DNA from: Klebsiella planticola ATCC 33531
GTDB lineage: Bacteria > Pseudomonadota > Gammaproteobacteria > Enterobacterales > Enterobacteriaceae
Length of the DNA: 64,000 bases
Reading direction: 5' to 3'
Assembly (NCBI RefSeq): GCF_000735435.1
Contig: NZ_JMPP01000027.1
Span: 37,396 to 101,395 of the forward strand
In this document: positions 9,718-18,713 of the stretch, one piece after another
How positions within the stretch are numbered: the stretch's first letter is position 1
Layout of the letters: the number at the start of each line of letters is the position of its first letter
The notes under the pieces: model-generated
Databases searched by the model: none
Seen by the model: only the letters and a program-made list of their open reading frames with translations
What the model was told of the DNA's origin: nothing
Position numbers and translations under genes: made by a program

Positions 9718-10890
9718 ATGCCGTTGAAAGGCCGTTTTTTTATTGCTGTAACTTTGCTCGCTTCGAGCGTTTCTTGCGCATTTGCTGCCAATGATTTCCC
9801 CGTCACCGTGCCGCCACCGTCCATTCAGGCGGGCTCCTGGGTACTGATGGATTACACGACCGGGCAGATCCTGACTGCGGGTAATGAACACCAGCAGCGC
9901 AACCCTGCCAGCCTGACCAAACTCATGACCGGATACGTCGTCGATCGCGCCATCGACAGCCATCGCATCTCCTTTGACGATATGGTGACCGTCGGCCGCG
10001 ACGCCTGGGCGAAAGGCAACCCTGTCTTCGACGGCTCGTCGCTGATGTTCCTTAAGGCCGGCGATCGGGTCAGCGTACGTGATTTAAGCCGCGGCCTCAT
10101 CGTCGACTCCGGCAATGATGCCTGCGTGGCGCTGGCTGATTATGTCGCGGGCGGCCAGCCGCAGTTCGTGGCGATGATGAACGAGTACGTAAAAAAACTG
10201 CATCTGCAGGATACCCACTTTGAAACCGTGCATGGCCTGGATGCGCCGGGCCAACACAGCTCGGCGTACGATCTGGCGGTGCTGTCGCGGGCTATCATTC
10301 ACGGCGAGCCTGACGTTTATCACATGTACAGCCAAAAAAGTCTGACGTGGAACGGGATTACCCAGCAAAACCGCAACGGGCTGCTGTGGGATAAGACCAT
10401 GAATGTTGATGGATTAAAGACCGGGCATACCTCCGGCGCTGGCTTTAACCTGATTGCCTCCGCGGTGGACGGCCAGCGGCGCCTGATTGCCGTAGTGATG
10501 GGCGCCGATAGCCCGAAAGGGCGCGAACAGCAGGCGGCAAAACTACTGCACTGGGGTCAGCAAAATTTCGACACCGTTCAGGTGCTGCAAAAGGGCAAAA
10601 AGGTCGGCAGCGAACGTATCTGGTACGGTGATAAAGAACAAATCCAGCTGGGCACCGATCAGGATTTCTGGCTGGCGCTGCCGAAGTCGGAAGTGCCGCG
10701 TATTAAAGCCAGGTACGTGCTGGACAAAAAAGATCTCGAGGCGCCCATTGCCGCAAATCAACGGGTCGGGGAAATCTCACTCTATGATGGCGACAAAGTG
10801 GTCGCGCACTGGCCGTTGGTGACGCTGGAAAGCGTCGGCAAGGGCGGGGTGTTCTCGCGGATGAGCGATTATCTGCATCACGTGCTGTAA
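9718..10890 (+). CDS. dacD: D-alanyl-D-alanine carboxypeptidase DacD (PBP6b)
   Basis: A periplasmic low-molecular-mass penicillin-binding protein that trims the terminal D-Ala of peptidoglycan stem peptides. It has a signal peptide (residues 1-23, cleavage near SCAFA-AN). The catalytic motifs are S65-LT-K68, S131-G-N133 and K234-T-G236, followed by the PBP5-type C-terminal domain and an amphipathic end. The 390 residues compare with 388 in E. coli. It is divergent from sbcB. A terminator follows directly. Confidence 0.95.
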   Translation: MPLKGRFFIAVTLLASSVSCAFAANDFPVTVPPPSIQAGSWVLMDYTTGQILTAGNEHQQRNPASLTKLMTGYVVDRAIDSHRISFDDMVTVGRDAWAKGNPVFDGSSLMFLKAGDRVSVRDLSRGLIVDSGNDACVALADYVAGGQPQFVAMMNEYVKKLHLQDTHFETVHGLDAPGQHSSAYDLAVLSRAIIHGEPDVYHMYSQKSLTWNGITQQNRNGLLWDKTMNVDGLKTGHTSGAGFNLIASAVDGQRRLIAVVMGADSPKGREQQAAKLLHWGQQNFDTVQVLQKGKKVGSERIWYGDKEQIQLGTDQDFWLALPKSEVPRIKARYVLDKKDLEAPIAANQRVGEISLYDGDKVVAHWPLVTLESVGKGGVFSRMSDYLHHVL

Positions 10891-10896
10891 CCGCCA

Positions 10897-10920
10897 CGCC
10901 CCGCACGGGGCGTTTTTTTT
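10897..10920 (+). terminator. Rho-independent terminator after dacD
   Basis: Stem CGCCCC / GGGGCG with GCAC loop, followed by eight T residues, starting 6 bp after the dacD stop. Confidence 0.9.
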
Positions 10921-10998
10921 GGCTCATTTTTCGCTCCCCTCCATTGGCCACTCTGTGAATCAGAGCACATACTGATGTGCATCACCTGGCTACAGTAT

Positions 10999-11014
10999 AT
11001 GTACATTTATACAG
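10999..11014. promoter_or_regulatory. LexA-like SOS box upstream of sbmC
   Basis: The reverse complement reads CTGTATAAATGTACAT: CTG, ten AT-rich bases, then CAT instead of the consensus CAG, so one key base deviates. E. coli sbmC (dinI-like SOS gene, also called gyrI) is LexA-regulated, which supports the call. A separate 6-bp inverted repeat GCACAT-ACTG-ATGTGC lies at 10965-10980. Confidence 0.5.
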
Positions 11015-11037
11015 TTGTTATCACTGGTGGAGGCAAT

Positions 11038-11511
11038 ATGAACTACAGCGTGAAGTCCGTCGGCAAACGTACCATTGCCGGTTTTCATATGGTGGGACCC
11101 TGGGATCAGACCGTTAAACAGGGGTTTGAGCAGCTCATGGCATGGGTCAGCGGCCGTCAGATTCCGGCACAGGAGTGGGTAGCCGTTTACTATGACAATC
11201 CCGATCGGGTTCCAGCGGAGAAGCTGCGCTGCGATACGGTGGTCACCGTGGCAGACGATTTCGTCATTCCACCCAACAGCGAAGGGGTCATTCTCACTGA
11301 GATTGCCGGGGGAGAGTATGCAGTCGCCAGCGCGCGGGTGGAGAATCACAACTTCTCGACGCCGTGGCTGGCGTTCTTCAATAGCCTGATGCAGAGCAAA
11401 GAGTATCAGCTGGCGGAAAAACCCTGTTTTGAGGTCTATCTCAACGACGGCAATCAGGACGGTTACTGGGACATCGAAATGTATGTCGCGGTCGAACGGG
11501 TGGTGAAATAA
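11038..11511 (+). CDS. sbmC: DNA gyrase inhibitor SbmC (GyrI)
   Basis: A 157-residue GyrI-like (SOUL/effector-binding fold) protein, the same length as E. coli SbmC, which protects gyrase from microcin B17 and other gyrase poisons. I chose the ATG at 11038 after GGAGGC; an earlier in-frame start would add 21 unrelated residues. The upstream region holds a LexA-like site, consistent with SOS induction. Location between dacD and yeeA matches E. coli. Confidence 0.93.
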   Translation: MNYSVKSVGKRTIAGFHMVGPWDQTVKQGFEQLMAWVSGRQIPAQEWVAVYYDNPDRVPAEKLRCDTVVTVADDFVIPPNSEGVILTEIAGGEYAVASARVENHNFSTPWLAFFNSLMQSKEYQLAEKPCFEVYLNDGNQDGYWDIEMYVAVERVVK

Positions 11512-11623
11512 GCGTTTACCCCCGCAGTGGACAAGGTTTTTTACATTAGCGTACTGCTTACATTGAAAAAGCAGTTACAATTGGCCTTTGCTTCCTGCCG
11601 CCGTTTGCTTGCTGGAGAGGTCT

Positions 11624-12682
11624 GTGCGCGCTGATAAATCACTTAAGCCTTTCGAAATCCGTCTGTATCGCCACTATCGCGTGGTGCATGGTATTCGAAT
11701 TGCTTTGGCCTTTGTCCTTACTTTTTTACTGGTTCGTTTGCTGAATGTACCGGAAGGGACGTGGCCTCTGATCACCCTGGTGGTGGTGATGGGGCCGATT
11801 TCGTTCTGGGGCAACGTGGTGCCGCGCGCCTTCGAGCGTATCGGCGGCACTATCCTCGGCTCGGCACTCGGGCTGGTGGCGTTAAAGCTTGAGCTTATCT
11901 CCTTACCCGTCATGGTGCTGTGGTGCGCGGTGGCGATGTTCCTCTGCGGCTGGCTGGCGTTAGGGAAAAAACCGTACCAGGCGCTGCTCATCGGCATTAC
12001 GCTGGCGGTGGTGGTGGGCGCGCCGCCTGGCGATATGCACACCGCGCTATGGCGAAGCGGCGATGTTATCTTTGGTTCCCTGCTGGCCATGCTGTTCACC
12101 GGCATCTGGCCGCAGCGGGCGTTCTTGCACTGGCGAATCCAGATGGCAAATTACGTCACCGCCTTCAACCGGCTTTATCAGGCCGGGTTCTCCCCTAATC
12201 TGGTGGAAAGACCGCGGCTGGAAAAACATCTGCAAAAAGTGCTTAACGATGTGGTGAAGATGCGCGGGCTGATTACCCCGGCGAGTAAAGAAACCCATAT
12301 CCAGAAAGCCATCTTTGAAGCCATTCAAACCGTGAGTCGTAACCTGGTCTGCATGCTGGAACTGCAGATCAATGCATACTGGAGCTCGCGTCCCGGTCAT
12401 TTTGTGATGCTGAACGCCCACACGCTGCGTGAGACCCAGCAGATGACTCAGCAAACGCTGCTGACGATTGCGCATGCGCTGTATGAAGGTAATCCACAGC
12501 CGATTCGCGCCAACACGGAAAAACTCAATGATATCGTCGCCGAACTGCGCGAACTCATGAAAGAGCACCAGGGAGATAGCCTGGCGGAAACCCCGATCCA
12601 CGGCTACGTCTGGCTGACGATAGAACTGGCGCGCCAGCTTGAACTGCTGTCGAATTTAATCTGCCGGGCTTTGCGTAAATAA
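11624..12682 (+). CDS. yeeA: FUSC-family inner-membrane protein YeeA
   Basis: A 352-residue protein with an N-terminal cluster of six or so transmembrane helices (about residues 20-155) and a long cytoplasmic C-terminal half. It belongs to the fusaric-acid-resistance-like (FUSC/aromatic efflux) superfamily. The start is a GTG at 11624 after GGAGAGG, which gives VRADKS... and exactly the E. coli YeeA length. Substrate unknown. Confidence 0.9.
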   Translation: MRADKSLKPFEIRLYRHYRVVHGIRIALAFVLTFLLVRLLNVPEGTWPLITLVVVMGPISFWGNVVPRAFERIGGTILGSALGLVALKLELISLPVMVLWCAVAMFLCGWLALGKKPYQALLIGITLAVVVGAPPGDMHTALWRSGDVIFGSLLAMLFTGIWPQRAFLHWRIQMANYVTAFNRLYQAGFSPNLVERPRLEKHLQKVLNDVVKMRGLITPASKETHIQKAIFEAIQTVSRNLVCMLELQINAYWSSRPGHFVMLNAHTLRETQQMTQQTLLTIAHALYEGNPQPIRANTEKLNDIVAELRELMKEHQGDSLAETPIHGYVWLTIELARQLELLSNLICRALRK

Positions 12683-12850
12683 AAACCAGATGCGCGCAAT
12701 TTGCCCACAGGTTGCTTCGATTCAGCAGCATTTAGGGTTATGATAAACGTAAAGGAAAAAACATTGTCATCCGCGGCTGCTAACAGTTATGTTAGCCCTA
12801 TATAGCAGTCGCTTTAGCGAATCCGAATCTCAAATATTAGGGGTGTAAAA

Positions 12851-13174
12851 ATGGAAACAACTAAGCCTTCTTTCCAGGACGTACTGGAGTTTGTTCGTCT
12901 GTATCGTCGTAAGAACAAATTGCAGCGTGAAATTCAGGACGTTGAGAAAAAGATCCGTGATAACCAGAAGCGCGTACTGCTGCTGGACAACCTCAGTGAC
13001 TACATCAAACCGGGCATGAGCGTTGAAGCTATTCAGGGCATCATCGCCAGCATGAAAAGCGATTACGAAGATCGTGTTGATGACTACATCATCAAAAATG
13101 CCGAACTGTCGAAAGAACGTCGTGACATTTCCAAAAAGCTGAAAGTCATGGGCGAAGCGAAGGTCGAAGAGTAA
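12851..13174 (+). CDS. tmaR: PTS polar-localisation protein TmaR (YeeX)
   Basis: A 107-residue, highly charged, coiled-coil protein (heptad-rich from about residue 15 to 50 and 80 to 107). It is almost identical to E. coli YeeX/TmaR (109 aa), which clusters at cell poles and sequesters enzyme I of the PTS there. An AGGGGTG Shine-Dalgarno precedes the ATG. It follows yeeA, as in E. coli. Confidence 0.93.
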   Translation: METTKPSFQDVLEFVRLYRRKNKLQREIQDVEKKIRDNQKRVLLLDNLSDYIKPGMSVEAIQGIIASMKSDYEDRVDDYIIKNAELSKERRDISKKLKVMGEAKVEE

Positions 13175-13335
13175 TCGCATCGTACCTGCCCGGCGGCGGC
13201 TCTCGCCGTCGGGAATTATCCCCTCTCTGATTTATCTCCTTCTCCCGGCGGCGAACCGCGGCGTCACGCCAGTTTTCATGCGCGACCGCGTTCACAACGG
13301 GCTATGGCAAATCACCTGAAAGTGCTACGAGGAAC

Positions 13336-14397
13336 ATGATGGACAATCTTTCGGCCTTGATCGCCGACATTCCGCTGCCGGACCGCGCGGCGATGGCTCA
13401 GGCGCAACAACATCTGGATGGTTTATTAAAACCACCGGGCAGCCTGGGGCGACTGGAGGCGCTGGCAGTCCAGCTGGCCGGAATGCCGGGGCTGCGGGGA
13501 CAGCTGCAGCTGGCGGAAAAAGCCATTGTGGTGATGTGCGCCGATCACGGCGTCTGGCACGAAGGGGTGGCGATCTCGCCGCAGGCCGTCACGGCGATTC
13601 AGGCGATAAACATGACCCGCAAAAATACCGGCGTCTGCGTACTGGCGGCCCAGGCGGGCGCGCAGGTGCATGTGGTCGATGCCGGTATCGACGCGGATCC
13701 GATCGCTGGTCTGGTGGATATGAAAGTGGCGCGCGGCAGCGGCAATATTGCCCGGACGGCGGCAATGAGCCGGGAACAGGCGACGGCGCTGCTGCTGGCC
13801 AGCATTCGCTATACGCGAGAACTGGCGGCGCAGGGCGTACGCGTGTTCGGCGTTGGTGAACTGGGGATGGCGAACACCACGCCTGCGGCGGCGGTCGTCA
13901 GCGTGCTTACCGGTAACGATGCGCAGGATGTGGTGGGCATCGGCGCTAACCTGCCGGTATCGCAGCTGGGACACAAAGCCGATGTCGTCCGCCGGGCAAT
14001 TGCTGTGAATCAGCCGCAGGCAGACGATGGCCTGGACGTGCTGGCGAAAGTCGGCGGATTTGATTTGGTGGGGATGACCGGCGTGATGCTGGGCGCGGCC
14101 TCCTGCGGACTGCCGGTTGTGCTGGACGGTTTCCTCTCCTATGCCTCCGCCCTGGCAGCCTGTCGTCTGGCTCCTGGCGTGCATTCATATCTGATCCCTT
14201 CGCATCTGTCGGCGGAAAAAGGGGCGCGTATTGCGCTGGAACATCTGCAGCTGAAACCCTATCTGGATATGGATATGCGGCTGGGAGAGGGGAGCGGCGC
14301 CGCGCTGGCGATGCATCTTGTGCAGGCGGCGTGCACGGTATTTAACGAAATGGGGACGCTGGCGGAGAGTAATATCGTCCTGCCGGAAAGCCGCTAA
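13336..14397 (+). CDS. cobT: Nicotinate-nucleotide--dimethylbenzimidazole phosphoribosyltransferase
   Basis: CobT makes alpha-ribazole phosphate from dimethylbenzimidazole and nicotinate mononucleotide in assembly of the cobalamin lower loop. It has 353 residues, with the conserved segments [39 protein letters not shown] and [12 protein letters not shown]; the Glu of the last segment is the known catalytic base. Two adjacent ATGs (13336, 13339) follow a GAGGAA ribosome site. Its usual partners cobU and cobS are not beside it, so it stands alone here, next to a convergent SAHH-like gene. Confidence 0.93.
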   Translation: MMDNLSALIADIPLPDRAAMAQAQQHLDGLLKPPGSLGRLEALAVQLAGMPGLRGQLQLAEKAIVVMCADHGVWHEGVAISPQAVTAIQAINMTRKNTGVCVLAAQAGAQVHVVDAGIDADPIAGLVDMKVARGSGNIARTAAMSREQATALLLASIRYTRELAAQGVRVFGVGELGMANTTPAAAVVSVLTGNDAQDVVGIGANLPVSQLGHKADVVRRAIAVNQPQADDGLDVLAKVGGFDLVGMTGVMLGAASCGLPVVLDGFLSYASALAACRLAPGVHSYLIPSHLSAEKGARIALEHLQLKPYLDMDMRLGEGSGAALAMHLVQAACTVFNEMGTLAESNIVLPESR

Positions 14398-14404
14398 GCC
14401 GGTC

Positions 14405-14428
14405 TCAGGGCGACGGCCGTCGCCCTGA
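14405..14428. terminator. Perfect 24-bp palindrome, probable shared terminator
   Basis: Two 12-bp arms (TCAGGGCGACGG and its exact complement CCGTCGCCCTGA) with no loop bases lie between the convergent ends of cobT and the SAHH-like gene. The T-tract is weak on both sides, so termination may be inefficient. Confidence 0.55.
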
Positions 14429-14440
14429 ATCTTTGCGGAT

Positions 14441-15550
14441 TTACAGCGCTTTTTGCCATACGCTTTGCGGCAGCAGATAGACATTCGCTTCCGCGTTCAT
14501 GCCGTCCGTTACGATGTGATGAATCCCGCTGGCCATGATGGCCAGAGTCACGTCAAAGGCGTTGAGGCTGTCACCAAATCCCGCGGTCAGGTTCAGCATT
14601 GAGCCGTTGGCCATCAGGTAGACGGTTTTATCGCCCATCCGGTACGCATTAATATACGGCATCACCTCATCGTGGCTGAACTGACGCAGGTAGCCGCAGT
14701 CAATCTCTTCCGCAACGTGGCCGACATTGAGAATAAATACGCCATCTTTGGCGTTATCCAGCGCCGTGCTATTGACCACTTTCTTCGCACCGGTTGCCGT
14801 GGCGACCACATCTGCCGAGGCGATGGCATCCTGTAAATCAACAACATGCCAGCCATCATAGGCCGCCTGCAGGCGACGGGCGGGATCGATCTCTGCCACC
14901 ATCACCTGTCCGCCAAAGGCTTTTGCTGCCGCGGCAACGCCTTGTCCCACCAGACCGTAGCCAATGACCAGCACTTTCTTCTCATGCAGCGTCAGATGAG
15001 TCGTCTGGAAGAAGGTATGCCAGGCCGTAAGACCCACCATATGGCGGTTATGCAGTCCCTCTTTAACCGGGAGATCGTCCCAGTTAAAGATAGGGTAGCC
15101 GGGACGAATATCGCCCAGGCGGCTGACGCCGGAGCCGGTTGCTTCCAGACCGGCGACGATGTTGCCAAATTCGCCGCGCTGGTGCAGCAGGGTGGTGATA
15201 TCGGCGCCCATTTCACACAGATGGGTCGGGCCCCAGGCGATCGCTTTTTCCCAGGAGTGCTGCCAGTCGGCATCGCTCATGCCGCGCCAGGCGCAGGCTT
15301 GTGCGCCGCGCTCTACCAGCCAGGCGACAACATCGTCCTGAACGGTGGTGGGGTTACAGGTGGTTAGAAAGACTTGCGCCCCTTTCTCCAGTATCCCCTG
15401 CACCAGCGGGATCATTTTCATATCCAGATGCATGCAGCAGGCCAGTCGGACATGGCTCAGATCGGGAAGGGCGGCGACCTGACGCAGCGTGCGCGGCATA
15501 TTCTGGCTGGCCCATGCCACGTCTTTCACTAAATTTGTCTTATTATTCAC
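14441..15550 (-). CDS. S-adenosylhomocysteine hydrolase-like protein (divergent)
   Basis: A 369-residue relative of adenosylhomocysteinase. By eye it aligns with the SAHH substrate domain (CMHLDMK with His41, CNPTTVQD, EMGAD with Asp117, GLEATGSG with Glu136) and the NAD domain (GYGLVGQG, residues 198-205). It is shorter than typical SAHH (about 430) and lacks the C-terminal Lys-x3-Tyr tail that binds NAD in the neighbouring subunit. In the lysine-aspartate-asparagine active-site segment I read Lys163, His167 (Asp in SAHH), Asn168 and Val172 (Cys in SAHH). Enterobacteria normally recycle SAH with Pfs/LuxS, so an altered substrate is plausible. Confidence 0.8.
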   Translation of the reverse strand: MNNKTNLVKDVAWASQNMPRTLRQVAALPDLSHVRLACCMHLDMKMIPLVQGILEKGAQVFLTTCNPTTVQDDVVAWLVERGAQACAWRGMSDADWQHSWEKAIAWGPTHLCEMGADITTLLHQRGEFGNIVAGLEATGSGVSRLGDIRPGYPIFNWDDLPVKEGLHNRHMVGLTAWHTFFQTTHLTLHEKKVLVIGYGLVGQGVAAAAKAFGGQVMVAEIDPARRLQAAYDGWHVVDLQDAIASADVVATATGAKKVVNSTALDNAKDGVFILNVGHVAEEIDCGYLRQFSHDEVMPYINAYRMGDKTVYLMANGSMLNLTAGFGDSLNAFDVTLAIMASGIHHIVTDGMNAEANVYLLPQSVWQKAL

Positions 15551-15742
15551 TGTATTGTGACCTTCAATCCGTAGAGTGGGTTAAATCCCGGTGGGGAAAT
15601 GATTCTAACGTAGTGTTCCGGGATCGCATAACGGCGGCGTATCGCTAAATTCAGTGGGGGGGGAAGTAGCCCTGCGAAAGATATGGTTGTTAAAATATGG
15701 TTAAAAAATGAAAATAAAATATAAGTAATTTATATGACGTGA

Positions 15743-16486
15743 GTGAGTCATTCGATGTTAAGCGTTTTACCGACCGCACTGTTTTCGCGGGTCCGCATTT
15801 TTCTTGGGCGATTAAAGCCGCATGCTCTGCCCGTTGCCAGAAAACATATCCTCCTCGGTTCGATAGGTGCCGGTACGGGGCTGGCCGTCACCAGCATGTT
15901 CAGTCACTGGCTGCTGGGTGAGATGAATCTGTGGTTTATTGCGCCGATGGGAGCCTCTGCGGTGCTGCTGTTCGGCGTGCCGAGCAGTCCGCTGGCGCAG
16001 CCGTGGTCAATCGTCGGGGGCAACGTGGTTTCGGCGTTGATCGGTGTTACCGTCGGGATGTGGGTGCCTCAGCTTGCCCTGGCCTGCGGTCTGGCAGCCG
16101 GACTGGCCATCGCCGCCATGTATTTTCTGCGCTGTCTGCATCCGCCCGGCGGCGCCGTTGCGCTGACGGCGATCCTCGGCGGAGCGGGGGTTCACAGCGC
16201 GGGATACCACTTTGTGCTGACGCCGGTACTGCTAAATTCAGCGATGCTGGCGCTACTGGCAATCATCTTCAACAACCTGGTCGGGCGCCGCTATCCCCAC
16301 TCTTTGGCGGCTGAAGAGGTTAAGCCCAAAGTGGTGCCGCTGGGGCTACCGGTGACTCGCGAAGATATTCATGCCGCGTTACTCGACGGTCAGTTCCTTG
16401 ATATTGATGAAGATGACGTGCAGGAACTGCTGGAAAATATCGAGCAAAAGGCACGGATGCGGATGGCCGCCGCGCCGCAGGCATAA
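15743..16486 (+). CDS. HPP-family membrane protein
   Basis: A 247-residue protein with four or five transmembrane segments (about residues 35-175) and the family signature LHPPGGAVAL near residue 132, followed by a cytoplasmic acidic tail. HPP proteins are poorly characterised; some are reported as nitrite transporters in plastids and cyanobacteria. The start is uncertain: a GTG at 15743 or the ATG at 15755, neither with a good Shine-Dalgarno. Confidence 0.8.
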   Translation: MSHSMLSVLPTALFSRVRIFLGRLKPHALPVARKHILLGSIGAGTGLAVTSMFSHWLLGEMNLWFIAPMGASAVLLFGVPSSPLAQPWSIVGGNVVSALIGVTVGMWVPQLALACGLAAGLAIAAMYFLRCLHPPGGAVALTAILGGAGVHSAGYHFVLTPVLLNSAMLALLAIIFNNLVGRRYPHSLAAEEVKPKVVPLGLPVTREDIHAALLDGQFLDIDEDDVQELLENIEQKARMRMAAAPQA

Positions 16487-16506
16487 CGGCACGGGGCCCG
16501 GGAAGG

Positions 16507-16896
16507 TTAAAGCTCTCCGGTCATATATTGGGCGACGCCGCGGCCAAAACTCCAGTCGCCTTTCTGGTTACCGATCACGGAAATCATCAGGTCATCAGCG
16601 CTCAGTCCGCAATGTTCCTGCAGCTCAGCGAGCAGGGTGGCGTAGAAGAGCTGCTTTTGTTCTTCGCTACGCGGGCTGGTGTACACCCGCACGACCAGCA
16701 GCTTGTTGCTGCGCGTGAATCCCAGTCCGGTATCCTCAATCACCATATGGTGAGCTTTGTTTTCGTGAACAATCTGGTAGCGATCGCGCTCCGGCACCTT
16801 AAACGCATGAATAACCGCGCGATGTGCGGCATCCAGCAGAGTGGTAAGTTCGCGTTCGCTACGACCTTCAATCACATCAAATATCAGTAACGGCAT
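16507..16896 (-). CDS. Tautomerase-family protein
   Basis: A 129-residue protein of the 4-oxalocrotonate tautomerase/MIF superfamily (long form). After Met removal it begins with Pro1, the catalytic base (MPLLIFDVIEGRS). The length fits the fused beta-alpha-beta type rather than the ~60-residue 4-OT. A GGAGTACCTGCC ribosome site precedes the ATG. It is divergent from the LysR gene at 17013, so that regulator may control it. Substrate unknown. Confidence 0.85.
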   Translation of the reverse strand: MPLLIFDVIEGRSERELTTLLDAAHRAVIHAFKVPERDRYQIVHENKAHHMVIEDTGLGFTRSNKLLVVRVYTSPRSEEQKQLFYATLLAELQEHCGLSADDLMISVIGNQKGDWSFGRGVAQYMTGEL

Positions 16897-17012
16897 GGCA
16901 GGTACTCCTTACTTCCGGGGTGGATAAGCTGACTTCCGCGATGCTAATCCATGTTCTGCCGGGCAAAAACCGCTATAGTGGAATTCATTGTTTATACAGG
17001 TGAACAATCGAG

Positions 17013-17936
17013 ATGAGTGAAATTCGCCCGGAGAGTTACTGGACCCATCTGTACTGGCTGACGGTGCTGGAAGAGCAAAAAAGCTATACCCGCGCGGCGG
17101 AAAAACTGGCGGTCAGCAAGTCGGCGATCAGTCAGAAAATTAGCGAGCTGGAACGGATCACCGGCAAAAAGCTGGTGCATCGCACCACGCGGAATGTGAC
17201 GCTCAGCGAGGATGGCCTGCGGCTGGTGGCGGAGCTGAACGAACCTTTCGGGCAGCTGCGCGATATTTTCGCCGGTACCTGTGATGAAGGCGGACCGCTG
17301 CGGGGAACGCTACGGGTCACGGCGCCGGTCGCCTTTTCCCGTCAACAGCTGGTCCCGGCGATTACGCCATTTTTGCACCAGCATCTGCAGCTTCAACTGC
17401 AGCTGGAGGTGACCGACCGGCTGGTATCGCTGGCCAGCGAGGGATTTGACCTGGCGATTCGTCACTGCCGCCGCGAAGCATTGCCGGAGACCCACGTGGC
17501 CTGGCCGCTGTGCAGTACGGCGACGCTGATCGTCGCCTCGGCAGAGTATATCCGCCGTTTTGGTCGTCCGGACTCCCCGGAGATGTTGCGCCATCATCAG
17601 TGTCTGACCTATCCGCGCGGGGCGCAAAGCCCGCAGTGGACGTTTGAGTCTCGCGAGCAACCGGCCGAACGGGTGAGTGTCAAGGTTCATGGCCCCTTCG
17701 CCACCAACAACAGCGAATCGCTGCGTGATGCGGTGCTGGCAGGGCTGGGTATTGCGCTGCTGCCTGATTTCAGCGCCCGGGAGGCCATCGGCCGCGGGCT
17801 GGTGCAGGAGTTGCTTCCAGGCTGGCGGCCGGTTGAGGTTTTCGCGCCACAGCTGTACGTCATTCGGCCCTATGCACCGCGCGTGTCACGTGCGGTAGAG
17901 ACATTCAGCCACTATTTGAAGCATACCTTCAGCTGA
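17013..17936 (+). CDS. LysR-family transcriptional regulator
   Basis: A 307-residue LTTR. The N-terminal HTH is around residues 15-65 (EEQKSYTRAAEKLAVSKSAISQKISELERITGKKLVHRTTRNVTLSEDG), and the C-terminal domain belongs to the CrgA-like group (LRGTLRVTAPVAFSRQQLVPAI). It is divergent from the tautomerase gene with 116 bp between them. The 3' end overlaps the convergent lipoate-ligase-like gene by 8 bp. Confidence 0.88.
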   Translation: MSEIRPESYWTHLYWLTVLEEQKSYTRAAEKLAVSKSAISQKISELERITGKKLVHRTTRNVTLSEDGLRLVAELNEPFGQLRDIFAGTCDEGGPLRGTLRVTAPVAFSRQQLVPAITPFLHQHLQLQLQLEVTDRLVSLASEGFDLAIRHCRREALPETHVAWPLCSTATLIVASAEYIRRFGRPDSPEMLRHHQCLTYPRGAQSPQWTFESREQPAERVSVKVHGPFATNNSESLRDAVLAGLGIALLPDFSAREAIGRGLVQELLPGWRPVEVFAPQLYVIRPYAPRVSRAVETFSHYLKHTFS

Positions 17937-18669
17937 AAAGCGCCAGCTGTTCCGTCAACGCCTGGTGAAAGCGGGGAAGTAAGTCTGTTTCGCCGGGCAG
18001 CAGCTGCGCCAGCGTCACGGTCTTATCAGTACGATAGACCCGGCCACTGTTGAGGCGGGCTTCAAAATCGTTCGCGGCCTGATGTGCGCCGATCAGATCG
18101 GTATCCACTAAAATCACCGCATGAGCAAGGACCACATGTCCTCGATCCTCGGCCAGCGGTCGCCAGTACTGGGCAGTACCGACAATTTTGCGGGCATGAT
18201 CGCCCTCGCCGCAGGCCAGGTTGTAGCGGCCGTCGCAAAATGACCCCGTCACCGCCTGATAATGACTCCCGACGCCAAACGTCGCCAGCGTGCGCTGAAG
18301 TAGCCCGCAGAGCTGCAGATAGATAGGTTCTGCCGCTTCGCCCAGCGGTTGCGTGACCGGCCAGGCGAGGCTGAGATTGATAATCCCGGGGCCCTGTGGG
18401 ACCAGGCCACCGCCGGAGCGGCGAAGCCACACCGGCCAGCCGTAGCGGGAAAAAAGCGCGCTGACGGCACTGAGTTCACTGAATTTACGATAGCTGCCAG
18501 GCACCACCAGTCCTTGTGGAGCCTGCCAGAGTTGCGCCACCGCTTCGCCGCGGCGAGCTTGCTCAAACAGCGGCTGCTCAGCCAGCGTCGGATCAGGGCA
18601 ATAGAGCAGCGGTAGCGGTTGGGGATGAAACTGTGCGGGCCAGCAGGCCGGGCGGTTGTCCTGAGTCAT
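17929..18669 (-). CDS. Stand-alone lipoate--protein ligase-like protein
   Basis: A 246-residue BPL/LplA/LipB-family catalytic domain. The hallmark RRSGGGLVPQGPG (near residue 80) and RKIVGTAQYWR, containing the conserved lysine, are both present. It lacks the C-terminal accessory domain of E. coli LplA (338 aa). Such short relatives can be lipoate or octanoate transferases. The start at 18669 has a GGAG Shine-Dalgarno. The 44-bp gap from the upstream transporter gene on the same strand suggests co-transcription. Confidence 0.8.
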   Translation of the reverse strand: MTQDNRPACWPAQFHPQPLPLLYCPDPTLAEQPLFEQARRGEAVAQLWQAPQGLVVPGSYRKFSELSAVSALFSRYGWPVWLRRSGGGLVPQGPGIINLSLAWPVTQPLGEAAEPIYLQLCGLLQRTLATFGVGSHYQAVTGSFCDGRYNLACGEGDHARKIVGTAQYWRPLAEDRGHVVLAHAVILVDTDLIGAHQAANDFEARLNSGRVYRTDKTVTLAQLLPGETDLLPRFHQALTEQLALFS

Positions 18670-18713
18670 AAGGTCTCCATGTTCACGGCGGTTTCCCGCC
18701 GCGCACCGTGCAA

